Assembly (NCBI GenBank): GCA_009733575.1
Contig: ML769394.1
Location: 1-64,000, forward strand
Direction of reading: 5' to 3'
Source of the DNA: Gymnopus androsaceus JB14
Taxonomy: Eukaryota; Basidiomycota; Agaricomycetes; Agaricales; Omphalotaceae
DNA length: 64,000 bases
Shown here: piece by piece, positions 1-13,372 of the stretch
Position numbering within the stretch: position 1 is the stretch's first letter
Layout of the letters: each line of letters starts with the position of its first letter
Notes under the pieces: model-generated
The model's input: the letters and a program-made list of their open reading frames with translations, nothing else
Database searches by the model: none
Told to the model about the DNA's origin: nothing
Made by a program: the position numbers and the translations under genes

Positions 1-987
1 GGATTACTATTAGGGGATATCGGGATTTTGGTCGGAGATCGAGACCGGGTCGGTGACGAGGAAGACCGACGCGGGCGGTAGGATTCGTTGAAGGGAGATA
101 TTGGATTCGTAGAACTGGACAAGGCAGCGTCTCGAGGAGTGTTGGGTGTAGGTGTAGTAGAGCGTAGTTGTGTGTCGATGCTTATGTCCTCATCCAGAGC
201 AAACACATGATCCTCTCCGAGCGAATATTCTTCAAATTCTTCTTCGAATTCCTCCTCATCATCAACCTCTCCTTCTCCTCCGCGTTGGGATCCTCTTCTG
301 GCTCTGGAACGTATTCAAAGACTTCGCATTCGTCGATCGGTCCAATGACGTCGTCGAGAAGCGCGTAGACTTCAGGATGTGTGCCAGAGATGACACTCGA
401 CGGGGCGAACGGGCTCTCTTTGACGAATCGTAGGGGCTCTCCGGACTGCCCTGTGCTGCTCCAAAGCCTAAGCCTTGTGTTGCAGGGTATGCACCGTAAG
501 CCATCGTGGTAGGGGAGCCCGTTGAAGCTCTGCTCGCGAGCAAAGTAGTACTCAATGCATTGAGTATATGGGCACCAGATTCGAGATGAGTAAAGGAGGA
601 AGGCTTGACTGAATCAAAGGTATAGTCCGGGAAAGCTACATTGAGCGTAGCAATCAACAAATGCAAGGTTTTTCTGGACTGTGGTGAGCCAAGAGGTCCA
701 AACGGAGTAGAAAGGGAAGAATGAGCTTGGGCAAGAAAGGAGTGAGGCGAAGAAGCTCCTTCTGTCGGAGAAGATTTGGAGCTTTCTTCGAGTGGATCGT
801 ATTTAATTCCTTCCAAGACACCCATGTTGTCCCAATAAACCTTTTCCAAATCCCTGAATAGTCGTTTGTCCCGCTTTATGTTCTTGCATGAATACGCCTC
901 GAGTCTCACGGAGACGTTGCATTCTGGTCCTTGGTGTGAAAGTGAGGAGGCCAGTCCACTGAGAGAGGGCAGTTCGATGTATTTCAT
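1..987 (-). CDS. MAF1: Maf1, repressor of RNA polymerase III (3' end outside window)
   Basis: Maf1 shuts down Pol III transcription in stress by binding the polymerase; it shuttles between cytoplasm and nucleus under TOR/PKA phosphorylation. The protein starts MKYIELPSL at 987. It shows the N-terminal box with the SYSCK-like motif and DKRLF (about residues 30-45), then RKTLHLLIATLN followed by FPDYTF, a Maf1 hallmark. The conserved block with DDVIGPIDECEVFEYVPEP lies in a second frame (about 290-440), and an acidic stretch plus Ser/Pro-rich linker in a third (about 1-280). At least one intron, and perhaps a second intron or indel, must join these. The final WSFNYFFYNK-type block would lie beyond base 1. 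The start is the only ATG fitting the family N-terminus. Assignment is firm; the exon structure is not. Confidence 0.85.
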
Positions 988-1178
988 GGCGTATGGAATG
1001 AAGTGGTTTTAGATAGGGTACTACATGTACAAAGCGCCGAACAAGGAAGCGCCACAGCATCATCTCACGGCCGCCGTCGTAGCACGTTCATCCAAATACA
1101 ATCAACGTTCTAACTTCTAACTTCTATGTAGTGCGCATCTACACCAATCGTGTGTAGAGATTGACACACGTATCTCTA

Positions 1179-2853
1179 TTATACAGGCAGCCCAAACAGT
1201 TGCTTTACTTCACCCACTATCGTCTTATTTCCAGTGTTCTAAGAAAGTATCTGTCAATGACATCGTTGACAATATAAATTTGAACTTGCCTTTGTCAAAT
1301 CGTCGCTAATCTTGACACAAGATTTTCCATTGACTGAAGCAAGTTTGATGACGATGTTTAGTGCTTTGCTCTTGGCGTTGTGGTCTGAAGCCTTGACAAA
1401 ATCGTTGGATAAGAATGTGCCGATACCGAAGGAAGCTTTGACAATTATGAGTTGAGATACTTGGTCGAGCTGGAGTATCTTACATTTGAAGCCAATCTCA
1501 TCAGCTTGCTTCTTGAGTTGGAGAGCCTTGTTGACGTCCAAAGAGTCGGAATATATAATGATCTTCTCCCTGTGATCAACCCCCAGTCCCTCATAGACCT
1601 CTTTCGCGCGCGGTGCAAACAGAAAAGGATCTCCAGAGTCCTGACGGAGCCCATGCCACTTTTTTGCGCGTGCAGGATTTTTGGAGAAGCTCTAATAACC
1701 TGATGTTAATAATCAAAGGAAACCATGAACAGAGGGCTAATACCCGGAAAAACGCGCTGGTAGAGAACGTGTCTGTCAGAGCTAGGAGTATGGCGTTGGT
1801 ATATACGGATTCCCACATCTCGAGCGCGAGATCGTTGACAGTTTCGTAGCCTTTCAGAGCTCCAATCTATAGTCCACATTAATTCTGAGCCGGAAACGGG
1901 ATGTAAACAAAGCAGCTCACGCCCATGAACCACTCACTGCAATACGATTCAGATAACGTGACTCGGTGAGGGATAAGAAACCTACTGCGCAACAGTACCG
2001 ATCGGAAGGAGCCCGTATTTCTGAGCTAAAAGAACCTAACGAGAAATGATTACTGAGCATGTACGGCAGTCGACGTAAGCTCTTACATTGCTGGTTCCAG
2101 ACAATTTGCCAGAGTTGGGGATATCTTGAGACGCCTTGGCCAGTGCTTTAACCACCAAGTCCTGTGCGTGGAAGGATCGTCTCCGACGCGTCCCAAACTC
2201 ACTAAAAGTGCAACCAGCTTCAAGAAGAGTTTTACCCTTTTGATATGCAAGGTCTAGATGAATTTTGAATGGTATCTGAAATCAGGGACTGGGAAGGACA
2301 CACCTTCTTGACCGTCATAAGACCAATCTGTATCGACGGTGGTAAAGTATGTTTCACTGAGGCATGCCATCAGAGGGACTTCCCAGAGGATTGTCTCGAT
2401 CCAAAGTCCCTCGGCGGTTATCTCTATGTGGCCATTTGTACCATCTACAGGAATGAATTCAATGTGCACTTGTTCGGGTTTGAAGCGATAGCTTTCGAGA
2501 TAGTTGAGATATTGCGAGGAAAAGTAGGGGCATGTTTCAGAGAGCCAGACGCGTTCATTGGATGTGAGTTTTACTTGGCTGAATTCTAAAGAGAGATGAA
2601 TGGATGATAAGTTGTATGATACGGATACTGACCAGATACTGCGATCTGGAAGCGTTCAAAGCATTCTCGACTGAATAGAGTCGTGTCTCTGTTACGATTT
2701 GTGAACCGATAAGTAGCATATACGTCTGGGAAATGGATTAATACAGCGTTCTGCATGGTGAGCTGGGATTCTACGAGTCAGTATTTAGAAGTAGCATCGC
2801 AGGTACAGACTGGCCTTGTAGAGATCTGTATCCAGAATCGATTTGAGAGCCAT
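1179..2853 (-). CDS. NPT1: Nicotinate phosphoribosyltransferase, multi-exon
   Basis: Converts nicotinate, PRPP and ATP to nicotinate mononucleotide in the NAD salvage (Preiss-Handler) pathway. The start at 2853 gives MALKSILDTDLYK, the normal NAPRT opening. Further along the minus strand come the TMQNAV block (about 2760), HIEFIPVDG and the YFTTVDTDW region (2330-2470), FGTRRRRSF (about 2190), the EWFMG block (about 1920), ALTDTFST (about 1770), GLRQDSGDP (about 1630), YSDSLDVNKA (about 1550) and FGIGTFLSND (about 1410). It ends KNTGNKTIVGEV...FGLPV with a stop at 1179. At least seven short introns are needed. The first (2814-2763) and last (1289-1239) fit best as GC-AG introns. No internal stop is needed, so the gene looks intact. 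Only 54 bp separate its ATG from that of RRP41. Confidence 0.92.
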
Positions 2854-2907
2854 GGTGGTTAAGGTCAGCGCGCCGCTGACTCATCCTACAACTTGTCCGA
2901 ACCGAAC
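2854..2907. promoter_or_regulatory. Divergent (bidirectional) promoter NPT1/RRP41
   Basis: Only 54 bp separate the NPT1 ATG (2853, minus) from the proposed RRP41 ATG (2908, plus), so the core promoter elements of both genes must overlap here or extend into the genes. No TATA box is visible. The function is inferred from gene layout only. Confidence 0.5.
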
Positions 2908-4655
<1,748 letters not shown>

Positions 4656-4741
4656 GTTGGAATAGGTGATAAGAAAACGCGTCTGTGGCTGTGTCATATT
4701 TGAACTTGCTTTCAACGTTCATTGTACTCTCACCTCAAGCC
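4656..4741. promoter_or_regulatory. Divergent promoter TRM8/ASF1
   Basis: 86 bp between the two start codons on opposite strands. No clear TATA box was seen. Bidirectional use is inferred from spacing alone. Confidence 0.5.
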
Positions 4742-5553
4742 ATGTCTATCGTATCAATCCGAGTGAGACTCGCGCGCATTCACAAATTTCCATTCTAATC
4801 GACGCGCCGCCGCTTCCGCAGAACGTCGAATTCCTCAACAACCCAGCGAGATTCACAGACCCGTACCGATTTCGCGTCACTTTTGAATGTTTATCGCCTT
4901 TACCTGATGGTACGTTGCTTGTAAAGTATTTGCACACAAGCCACTCACTCTACTCGCACAGACCTCGAGTGGAAACTAATCTATGTCTCCTCCCCCGAAA
5001 ATGCCGCTCTCGACCAAGAACTCGATTCCTGTCTCGTAGGCCCAGTTCCCCCAGGAATAAACTCTTTCGAATTCCTTTCCCCGTCTCCGGATCCTAAACT
5101 GATCCCGGAGGGCGACCTGATGGGTGTCGCCGCGTTGATTCTTACAGGGAGCTACAACGACCAGGAGTTTGTTAGAGTGGGTTATTATCAGAATACAGAG
5201 CATGAGCTTGCGGCTGCAAGCGAGGGAGGAGGGGATGCAGTGCCACCTGCCGGACCAGTGGCGGTAGAGAAGTTGGTTAGAGATATTACCAAGAAGCCGA
5301 GAGTGACGAGGTTTCAGATAAAGTGGTGTGTATTCTTCTCTTTGCATTCCCTACCATTAACTCTCCTCCTCCGACTGACAGGGACGTGTCACCCCCACCC
5401 GGCTCATCAACATCAACCTCCCTAGGAGCATCCACTTCCGCTGCTGTTCCTTCCGCTGATTCTTATGGTCAAGATGCAGAGACGGAAGATAAGATGGACG
5501 TAGATGGAGATGGCGGGGAAAAGGATAAGGGGACCAAGATACCTATATCATAG
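4742..5553 (+). CDS. ASF1: Histone chaperone Asf1
   Basis: Binds the H3-H4 dimer and hands it to CAF-1/HIRA during nucleosome assembly. The exons 4742-4762, 4822-4909, 4962-5325 and 5382-5553 (introns 59, 52 and 56 nt, all GT-AG) give 214 residues with no stop. The immunoglobulin-like core is complete: MSIVSIRNVEFLNNPARFTDPY, FECL...DLEWKLIYV, DQELDSCLVGPVPPGINSF, the EFVRVGYY strand and KPRVTRFQIKWDV at the end of the core (about residue 155). An acidic, Ser/Asp-rich tail follows and ends at 5553, as in fungal Asf1. The start is fixed by the invariant M-S-I-V and by intron 1. Confidence 0.95.
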
Positions 5554-6410
5554 GTGTGGTCGAATCTATGTTGGTTTCCATTTATTGTCACGCCGCCAAA
5601 AATTGTTCTTCAGTCTAGCTGAGAAGTATAGTCCTTCGAGAGCTTCCAGAAAAGGTATACCCTTGTACGCACTCAGAGAAGCATGCAATGAATGCATTGA
5701 GGCTGAGGGAGCTAGATAAGTTGAGATGCATCATGCCGAAAATGGACAAATTTCTGCTGAGCAGAAAAGCGCACTGATATGCGACTATTTGGTCGACCTT
5801 TCTGTACCGTAGATAAATTGAATGATATTTTACATTTGAACAACATTGAAAGCATGATTAAAAGATCTTACATCAATACATTAATTGGGTGATAAGAAAG
5901 GCTGGCTGATTTAAGTTGTATCGAAAGAAGTGAAAATAATACTGATTTAAATTTTTTCAAGATAGAGGAAAGCTGAAATGAAAGTCTTCGTGTCAGTCAG
6001 CTATAATAACTAGTCAATACATTAAGTATCATTGTAATTGAAGTATTCACTGATACATGATATTTCTACAACCCTTTTGGAGCCCCTGAAAAATGCAATG
6101 AATTTCAATAATTCAGTATAACTGACAGAACGCTACTGCATCACGGCAGAGATGCAACCATGTCTGTGTTGGCGAAGCGACTGCATCCTGCATCAAACAT
6201 TAAAGACCATGCATGCATCACAAGCACACCCAATCCAATGTAAAGCAATGGGTACCAATATAAGTCTTATTCAAGTGACATCACTACATTACCTCTTGTC
6301 CTCCAGTGTCAATAGTTTTAGTACATTTTGGACCATCAAACATTTGGAAAGTAAACAGTAGAAAATATTAATTATTGAAGATGTTCAAAAAAATACATTA
6401 CATGATCTAT
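5554..6410. other. No gene seen; ASF1 3' flank and border of transposon island
   Basis: 5554-5720 is probably ASF1 3'UTR. About 5720-6400 is AT-rich with no convincing reading frame on either strand. The left end of the tnp2 element should lie somewhere here, but I found no TIR or TSD that could be matched to the right side. Confidence 0.5.
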
Positions 6411-9400
6411 TCATTGTCTAGAAAGATTGACCAGGACAGACCTTCCATAAGAGTAGTCGTAACAAGCAGCATGTGGGATGATATCATCAAGATTAATCAC
6501 ATCCTCCTTCTCTCCAAGTACTGAAGAATATGTTGTAGCAGAAAAATGAGGGTATCTGAGAAAAGGATCATAGAGTGCCTTGGATAACTGTTGATATGGC
6601 CTCACATGAAGATGAACAGTGTCTCCCTTGTTTTTGATCCATTGAATTTGGCCAGCAATAGGTGCATCATCTGGAATGGGTCGGTATATAATGCTAGCAT
6701 TGCCTGCATGGGTAGATGAACCAGAAAAATTGACACCGTCGTGTTTAGCATAGGCATGATGTACACCCTTCATTGCAACAAATTCATTTGTTTGACTGGG
6801 GGCATTGGCTGGAACAAAGCACTTGTCAAACAGAACCTTGAGCTGTCGAACTGCCTCAGGACAATCAGGACAATGAAGCCAGTGGCAAAGATTTGCCGTA
6901 CAAGCCACAGACTTCATGATGGCAGATTCCATGGCACCTAAAAAGAAAAAATTACTATTGGGATTAAGCACAGGGCCAATCTGAGGTGACTTACCACTAA
7001 TGTGATCATTCGTGTTGATTTTCTGCAAAGTGCTGATCAAGCGTTCAAATAGGAAACACCACCATGAAAGGACAGGTCCAAAGAGTAAAAGAAAGTCGTA
7101 TATATGTCCAGCGGCATGAATATTTGGTCAAGGCCTACCCTCTCAAGTGTGTGGATAAAGGGTTTGTAAATCCTTCACCCAAGTGTTGAGATAATCTCAA
7201 AAGGCATTGGCCTGTGAGATTGTCATCATGTATCAACAGGCTATTGTTGTTGCCTGAAAGAGGGCTATGGTATAATCAAGAGCCTTAAGTAAGAGACCAG
7301 ATTCAGAGTCATTGGCAGGAGGAGCACAACCACACACATCACCCCAAAGAGTGACAAGGGCAATTGGAAGGTAGACTGTGCTGAGTGTTTGCCATTCATC
7401 TGCTTTGATAGATCCTGCCTTTGTGTCACCATATTTCTGTGCTACTGAATTGAGCCATGATGGCCTAACAGTCTCTCAACTCAGTGATGGAGTCTAACTG
7501 TGTAGAGAGTCTTAGTGAATGAACAACAAACTGCAAGGCATCTTTGGTGCCTTGGTTATCAAGGCACGTCCACATTTTATTCAAAGTCAAGGATTTTTCG
7601 CCTTCAAGTGCCAGAAAAAGTGCTGATTGGATTTTAGTGACTGATGGTATATTTTTTTCTTTTAGCTGGAGGTTTGCAGGGGCAGTCTTGGGGTCGTATG
7701 GGGTCCAGTCCCACTCATAAGTGTATTTGAGGCCATTGGCACTGAGTTTGGGAGCTGAGGCATCCAGTCAAAGAACATGGTGGCAGTGGTAGTGAACAAT
7801 ACCTTCCAGAATGCAGTGCGTCACATCAATGACAAGCATCTTGGTAGGATCCCAATAATCAAGTAGCCATAAGGAAGACCAGCGAACCCCATATTCATTG
7901 AAGATTGCTTTTCGCTCATCTAAAGTTCGAGCGTCCCTGTAGGCTGTCAACCATTGGCAAAGCTCTGTCACATCTCTGGGAATCCAACACTTATGATCCC
8001 GGATGTGTCAAAGATCTGGTGCGTTCCCCGCAGCTTGCAAATGGTACAGATGAAGTTTGACATGGGCCCCTGAAAGCCAGCAACCTTGCGAGCAGTGGGG
8101 AGATTGTTGACAGAAAGCAGGAGACCAGCTTTGACGACAGCCCCTGACTTAGAGTGAGCAGTGGAAGAAACTTTGAGACCTGGCCGCCATGTCCTAACAA
8201 ACTGTTCAACAATTAGTTGGATGAAATGATCAAGTTCATTGGCAGACAGTTCATTTGGACCAGGAATGATACCACCAACAAACATGTTTTCCGGCAGGTA
8301 TTGAATTGATGGATTGAGAGCCAAATTGGCACACAATATGACACCAATGGAATTGTGAGCCCCACACTGAGTGATACCATTTGGATTGAAAAAGTTGACA
8401 TGCATGGAGAATGCCAGGCGAATTTTGTCACCACAGTCCACAAACAGTTTGCCATTGGGCAAGGGGCATTCGGCATCAGAACGGCAGACAAAGTCCTCTT
8501 AACGTGACTTGTTATGTCGTCATCAAAAAATGCCAATGCCGATCTAGGCGCTTAATGACAATCGCACCGAGCTTTTCGCATCATAAAGGGCGAGAGCTAT
8601 CGCTAAAGTAAAAGTAGTTGAATATGGTAGACTTTACAACATATATGAGTGCAGTAGCAAATATTCGTATGGGTGTGTTAAGATTTGGGGAAGTGTGGAC
8701 GAAAAGCTAAGCGTGGCGCTGCGCGCGCTAATCAGTGCCTCGCGTGGTACCTTTCCTAACTAGGCAAGGTAGGTGACGGTCTGCCATTCGGATGCCGAAT
8801 GCCCCTTGCCATTGGGTCCTTTGAAGTCCTTGATGAAGGCAGCCTCAAACACATTCTTGACACTGGTTTCTGATTCACTAGTTTTAATGGAGTGTAGAGC
8901 ATCATCTGTGGCTTTGGTTGATTGATTGAGATAAGTTGGGTCGGAAAGGCAGTGTGCAATGTAGTCAGGGAGGGAGTTGACAAGATAGGGCTTGATGGGC
9001 TGGACTGTACCATTGCGCCAATGTTTTAAGAGATTGGCACCACACTTGGAAATGCCATTCTCTCCAATGATATCATTGGTGCAGGATTCAGGATACTTGT
9101 AGAAATCCTTCTTCCCTGCCAAAGGATGTGCCTTGTTTGTGAAATTGAAAGCAGGGCAAGTAGCATATAGGCCGAAAGTGACCATCCACACCAAACTTCT
9201 TGAGAGCATTGATGAGGGAGCTGGGCATTTGGGATATGATCTTGTTTTGTGATGATGAAAACTCATATGAGAGACTACTGTCTCCGGACCCCACAGTGGA
9301 CATTCCAAGTTTGATACACATCACTGCAATGTCAATAAGGAAGTTACATTGAACAATTGATAGACCTATTATCATATTGCATATGACACCAAGCAGTATC

Positions 9401-9650
9401 AGAACCTGGTTGATTTGGTCCATTCACATGAAATCTATAGGAAACAAGTTTCCTGACAATGAATGAGCAATGACTGGCATACAGAAAAGGAATCGGTACT
9501 CACCTGCATCCACTTCAATTGGGCAATCAGTGTTCAGTGGGGCATATATCACACAGATCTGAGCATGAAAGTTTCTCATGCAGTTGCATAGCTGTCTCGT
9601 CTGGCCTTTAAACTCTGGTTGTTCCCCTTGGACTCTGGTCTAAGACCCAT
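6411..9650 (-). pseudogene. tnp2-family (CACTA-like) transposase, 3' part, degraded
   Basis: A DNA transposase of the tnp2/EnSpm type found in many mushroom genomes; it would cut and paste elements with CACTA-type ends. Read from 9650 downward: a zinc-like start block (YATCPAF...YPESCTND, about 9100-9200), then FKGPNGK, an HVNFFNPNG segment, the highly typical ENMFVGGIIPGPNE (about 8290), the DVTHCILEG block (about 7820) and the C-terminal FERL...LQKINTNDHI region with a DUF4218-like end (6411-7050). Several frame changes and stops lie between 7040 and 7770. A 349-bp MITE interrupts it at 8460-8808, and Gypsy-1 separates it from its 5' end (59351-60287). It cannot make a full protein. Confidence 0.8.
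8460..8808. mobile_element. hAT-like MITE, 349 bp, inside tnp2 gene
   Basis: Terminal inverted repeats of about 30 bp with two mismatches (8460-8489 and 8779-8808) begin CAAGGGGCATTCGGCATC. A perfect 8-bp target duplication, CCATTGGG, sits at 8452-8459 and 8809-8816. An 8-bp duplication with a C-A-A-G-G-G-G terminus is the pattern of the hAT superfamily. No coding capacity, so it is non-autonomous. Removing the element and one duplication rejoins the tnp2 frame within the conserved FKGPNGK/LFVD block, which proves insertion into a once-open gene. Confidence 0.85.
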
Positions 9651-10812
9651 TATTATGCCAGTTTTATGGCCAGGCCTGTATAATCTACATTTTGCTATTT
9701 CAAGCATATCTACTTTGTACTTTGGACACTAAGGGCTATGGTGAGTCCCAAACTGTTAGCCAAAGCATGTTGCAGTCTATTGTACCCACTGGAGTAGCAT
9801 TGTGTATGGTATACATGCATATATCACACACTGCACTTCATTAAAAGTCCTATGAGGGTGATTCTAGAATTTGCTATAGATCATTCAAGATGAGGCTAGA
9901 CTTTGCTATTGCATATTCAAGGGAGCTTTATATGTTCACAAGTGGAGGTGTAGTCCATGAGACATACTAGGCTTAAAGCTAGATTATAGTCTGGATCTAA
10001 ATTAGTGGTTATAAAGATATGGATCAGTAAGCATATATGCATGCTGATTCATACAAAACAAGTTGGCTTATTGATACAGCAAAAGGTGCTTACAGATACA
10101 TGTTAGTAATGCCCTTAAGCTGAGTAAACATGAAAGGCTTAGTGATCCTTTGGATGACTGATATACCCTGTATTACAAACACTATTTTTGCATCTTACTT
10201 ATCTGATATCTTGCTTATTGATCCATATTACTGTACATAGTTACTATTTATAGAAAAGGCCCCAGTAGGTATATAAGGGAGCACAGTGTGTTGTGTTTTC
10301 CCCAGATTAGTATTCCCCACAAAGGCTACAATCTCAGAGGTTTCTGTACCAATTGTGAAAACCAATTGCAGGGTTCTTTCAGTGAAGCAACAGCAGTAAT
10401 TCCACTGGTAGCTGTTTGTGAAGAAAGTTACTTTGAGTTGATAGTTTGTCGCTCTCAGGTCTTTAATTCTCAAATAAAAAGTTGGCCAACTGATTATAGT
10501 GTGAACATTGTTTGGTTAAAAGACACTTGGTCTTATTGTTTTGGACACTTGGTCCCATTGTTCTCCTATATTGGCACTTGGCCATAAAACCCCTGTTGTC
10601 CTGCTGTAAAGCCTTTCCTAGTGTTTGCTGAGAAGCAAAGCCCCCTTTCTTTTAACAAGTTCTACTTTGTGAAATCAAAGTCTTACTCCAACTTAACAAG
10701 TTTGGCTTAATTCAAAGGAGGAATCCTTGACAACTCACTAAAGAACCTCACACAAACAGTGCTGATTCAGATTCTAGCTTCTGGCTACTATCAGAACAGT
10801 ACAATAACAATA
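9651..10812 (+). repeat. Gypsy-1 5' LTR
   Basis: 1162 bp, matching 58939-59350 at both ends. It contains a 750-bp middle part (9951-10700) absent from the 3' copy. A TATATAAG box at 10270-10277 is the likely promoter. The termini TATT/AATA are read from where similarity to the other copy begins and ends. Confidence 0.8.
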
Positions 10813-10814
10813 TC

Positions 10815-10832
10815 TGGAGCCCACCGCGAGGG
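10815..10832 (+). promoter_or_regulatory. Gypsy-1 primer-binding site (tRNA type)
   Basis: TGGAGCCCACCGCGAGG starts 2 nt after the LTR. TGG pairs with the CCA end of a tRNA, so this element is probably tRNA-primed. The tRNA was not identified. Confidence 0.5.
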
Positions 10833-10966
10833 GTATTCTTTGAATTGCTGAACTTCTCTTTCCAAGCAGTTTTCAATTGCTTAGGTTGTTGGCATAAAAC
10901 TTTGAATCACATTCAAAAGTACAGAGTACTATATTCTAATTACTTAAAGTACACTTGGATTAGACT

Positions 10967-11847
10967 TTGCTGTTACATCTTGACAAGATTAGTGACACAT
11001 CTTCAAATCCACAGGGAAGATCTACTAGAGCATCCCAAAACCCAGTAGTTGACTCAGTTGAAGACCCAGAGTTACTACTTAGAAAGAGTCATGTTCCACC
11101 TCTTTTCAAAAGGAAGAAATTTCAATCTACTATTGAAAGCTCTACCACCCCAGATCCTGTATCTGCTGTATCTAGAAATTTGACTTTGCCTCCTGCAACT
11201 TCACCTTCTTCTAAACAAACCCCAATATCTGTTGGAATAACTGTTGGTCCAAATTCTAGAAACATGGCTGGAATAACAAGTCTTATGAGCTTACCGTTTA
11301 CCCTTGGTACAGAGGCACAAGCAGAAATAAAAAGTGACAAACTTCCTGCTATTTCAAAGAAAGCACCAGAGTTTTCCAAAGATGTTCCAAACAATCTTGT
11401 TCCCTGGCTTGCCAAAGTTGAAAGGCATTTTGTTGTTGCTGATATTAAGAAGAATGAATCCAAAAAGTTCTTAGCTTTGTCTTGGATGGAATACCATACA
11501 ATGCAGGAATGGATTGCAAATAATACAGTGAAAACTGGTACTTGGGCACAGATGAAAGAAGCACTGTTCAAAGGTTATCCAGAATCTTCCAGTCATGAGA
11601 GGGGTTCAAAAGCTAGATTATGGCAATTGGTTGAGGATTCAAGTTTGATTCCAAGAAGGGCATATCAAAGATTGGTTGCCTATATCAGAGCCTTTAATCT
11701 AGAATCTAGCAAGCTGATGAAATCACCAGCCACATTGTCAAATAGTGATGCAATCAAATACTTTCTTCATGCACTTGATGATAAGTTCAAAGATCAAATT
11801 CTAGAACATGTGGTGGCAGATCCAGCAAACTTAGCTCTTGAACAGAG
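10967..11847 (+). pseudogene. Gypsy-1 gag, first part
   Basis: An open frame with a Ser/Pro/Thr-rich N-terminal part, then a gag core (about 11330-11840) that packages RNA in virus-like particles: LPAISKKAPEFSKD, WLAKVERHF and a helical segment through DDKFKDQILEHV. The frame is cut at 11847 by the copia element, whose duplication CAGAG follows the last gag codons. It resumes at 31019. No ATG is obvious at the start; the frame is open from about 10967, so the true start may lie in another exon. Confidence 0.7.
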
Positions 11848-12167
11848 TGTTGGAGTAGTACTCCACATGCTAAACCACACTTTGACATTCCCTTTACAGA
11901 CACTTATTATTGTTTATTATTTATCCAGTTTCCTTTGGCTTGCTTACCCTTGCTTACCTACATCAATCACTTGATTGACTTATATACCTAGCGCACCGCT
12001 GTTTGCCTCCCTCAGTTGAACCATCACTTACGTGACAACTGAGGTGAGAGTATTACTTACTTTACCAATTGCATTCTTACTTACCTACGATACCTAGATC
12101 TTATTTATCTAACAGGTAGTAGTTGAACCATCACTTACATGACAACTGAGATCTTATTTATTTAACA
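11848..12167 (+). repeat. Copia 5' LTR
   Basis: Begins TGTTGGAGTAG and ends TTTAACA. Contains an internal direct repeat built on GTTGAACCATCACTTA and GACAACTGAG (about 12010-12050 and 12120-12150). Partner of 30694-31013. Confidence 0.9.
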
Positions 12168-12185
12168 GATTATGAGACTGGGTGC
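12168..12185 (+). promoter_or_regulatory. Copia primer-binding site, matches Met-tRNA anticodon arm
   Basis: GATTATGAGACTGGGTG directly follows the LTR. Its complement reads CCCAGTCTCATAATC, which looks like a tRNA-Met anticodon arm (loop CTCATAA with CAT). Priming by an internally cleaved initiator tRNA is known for Drosophila copia; its use here is inferred. Confidence 0.5.
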
Positions 12186-12365
12186 TCTACGAGTTTAAAG
12201 AAACTACTCACCAAACCAACAAATCACTAGATCCAGAATTCCATGTTGTCAGGAAACTCACTCCTGAACATACCAATGTTCCCCAAAGCTTCCCAGCTAT
12301 TGGGACAGGATACCTGGAGACCGTTCAAGGACTGAGTCAAACTCACTGTACAAGCTAGGGGTTTA

Positions 12366-12875
12366 ATGGGATACTTTGATGGCTCCATCCCCAAATCAAT
12401 GGCAGCTATGTACCTTTATACAGCGCTATCCACTTCACCTCCCAATAGTCAATCCCCCTCCCTTGGGGAATGGACTCAGCGCGAATGCATGGTCGCATCC
12501 ATTATCTACCTAAACTGCTTAGACCCCATAGGCATTGGAATTGAGAGAGAAGACATAGCCTCCAAGACCTGGAGATACCTTGTCAAGAAGTACAAATCCC
12601 AAGACAAACAGCATATCCATATCACTGACACCAGCCTCCATGAGCACCGGTTCAAGCCAGAGACAACTACAATGGAAGAACATGAGAAGAAGATGAAAAA
12701 CCTACTCAAATCACTCCACAACCTTGGCAGGACTTGTAACAATTACCAATTTAGGATGATTGTAATTGCCTTGATGCCTGAAGCTTGGAAGGATTACGTT
12801 CTGAACGTACCCAGGATATTCAGCTCCGAGGCATTCACCTACCTTCACCGGCTTTATCTAGACAAACAGCCTTAG
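12366..12875 (+). pseudogene. Copia gag (UBN2-type), first part
   Basis: About 170 residues: WTQRECMVASIIYLNC, ASKTWRYLVKKY and the LKSLHNLG block are typical of the gag-polypeptide of copia elements. The frame stops at 12873-12875 (TAG). The rest of gag, up to the zinc knuckle at about 22900, is disrupted by the KDZ region. No function expected. Confidence 0.75.
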
Positions 12876-13372
12876 CTGCTCCAATTTGAGATCCTAAAGG
12901 CCAGTAGGCCTTTAAGGAAGTGACTCACAGAGAGGAAGTACCCTAGCAAGGGCAACTGGGTAGTTATATTCAACCAGTCCTAATTGCCCTAAGGCCATCC
13001 ACTCAGAGGAATTAACCTTGCGCGCTTGGTACTATATCAGGTACATCCAAATAAGGAATATCTAATTGACCTCCGGTGATCTCACCCCCAAGTCCCCTTG
13101 GCCAGTCCCGGGCCTAGAAGAGTGAAGCAAAATGATAGCAATGGGCAGCAGCAGGGTTCAAATGAACATTCTTAGTCAACCTAGAGGGGTTCCTAGCATT
13201 GCTTAGCCCAGTTAACCACTATATCAAAGATCCATGTGTATTCAGTAGTTCAATCTGTACTTATCACACTTTTTCCGAACCATAATTGCATTCATAAGCA
13301 TAATAAACCCTCATTTTATTGAACATTCATATATCTAGTTAGAAGCAGTAAAGAATCCGAGAACAGGTCTGA

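Noticed and set aside
262..433. Plus-strand frames at 168-433 as genes
   Set aside because: They are the complement of MAF1 coding sequence and lack family features.
803..1063. Minus-strand frame starting at 1063 as an alternative MAF1 start
   Set aside because: It is in a different frame from the conserved MAF1 N-terminus, which begins cleanly at 987.
13080..13230. A third tRNA-like segment near GGGTTCAAATGAAC
   Set aside because: The T-loop does not fit TTCRANY followed by a pairing stem on either strand, and no box A lies at the right distance.
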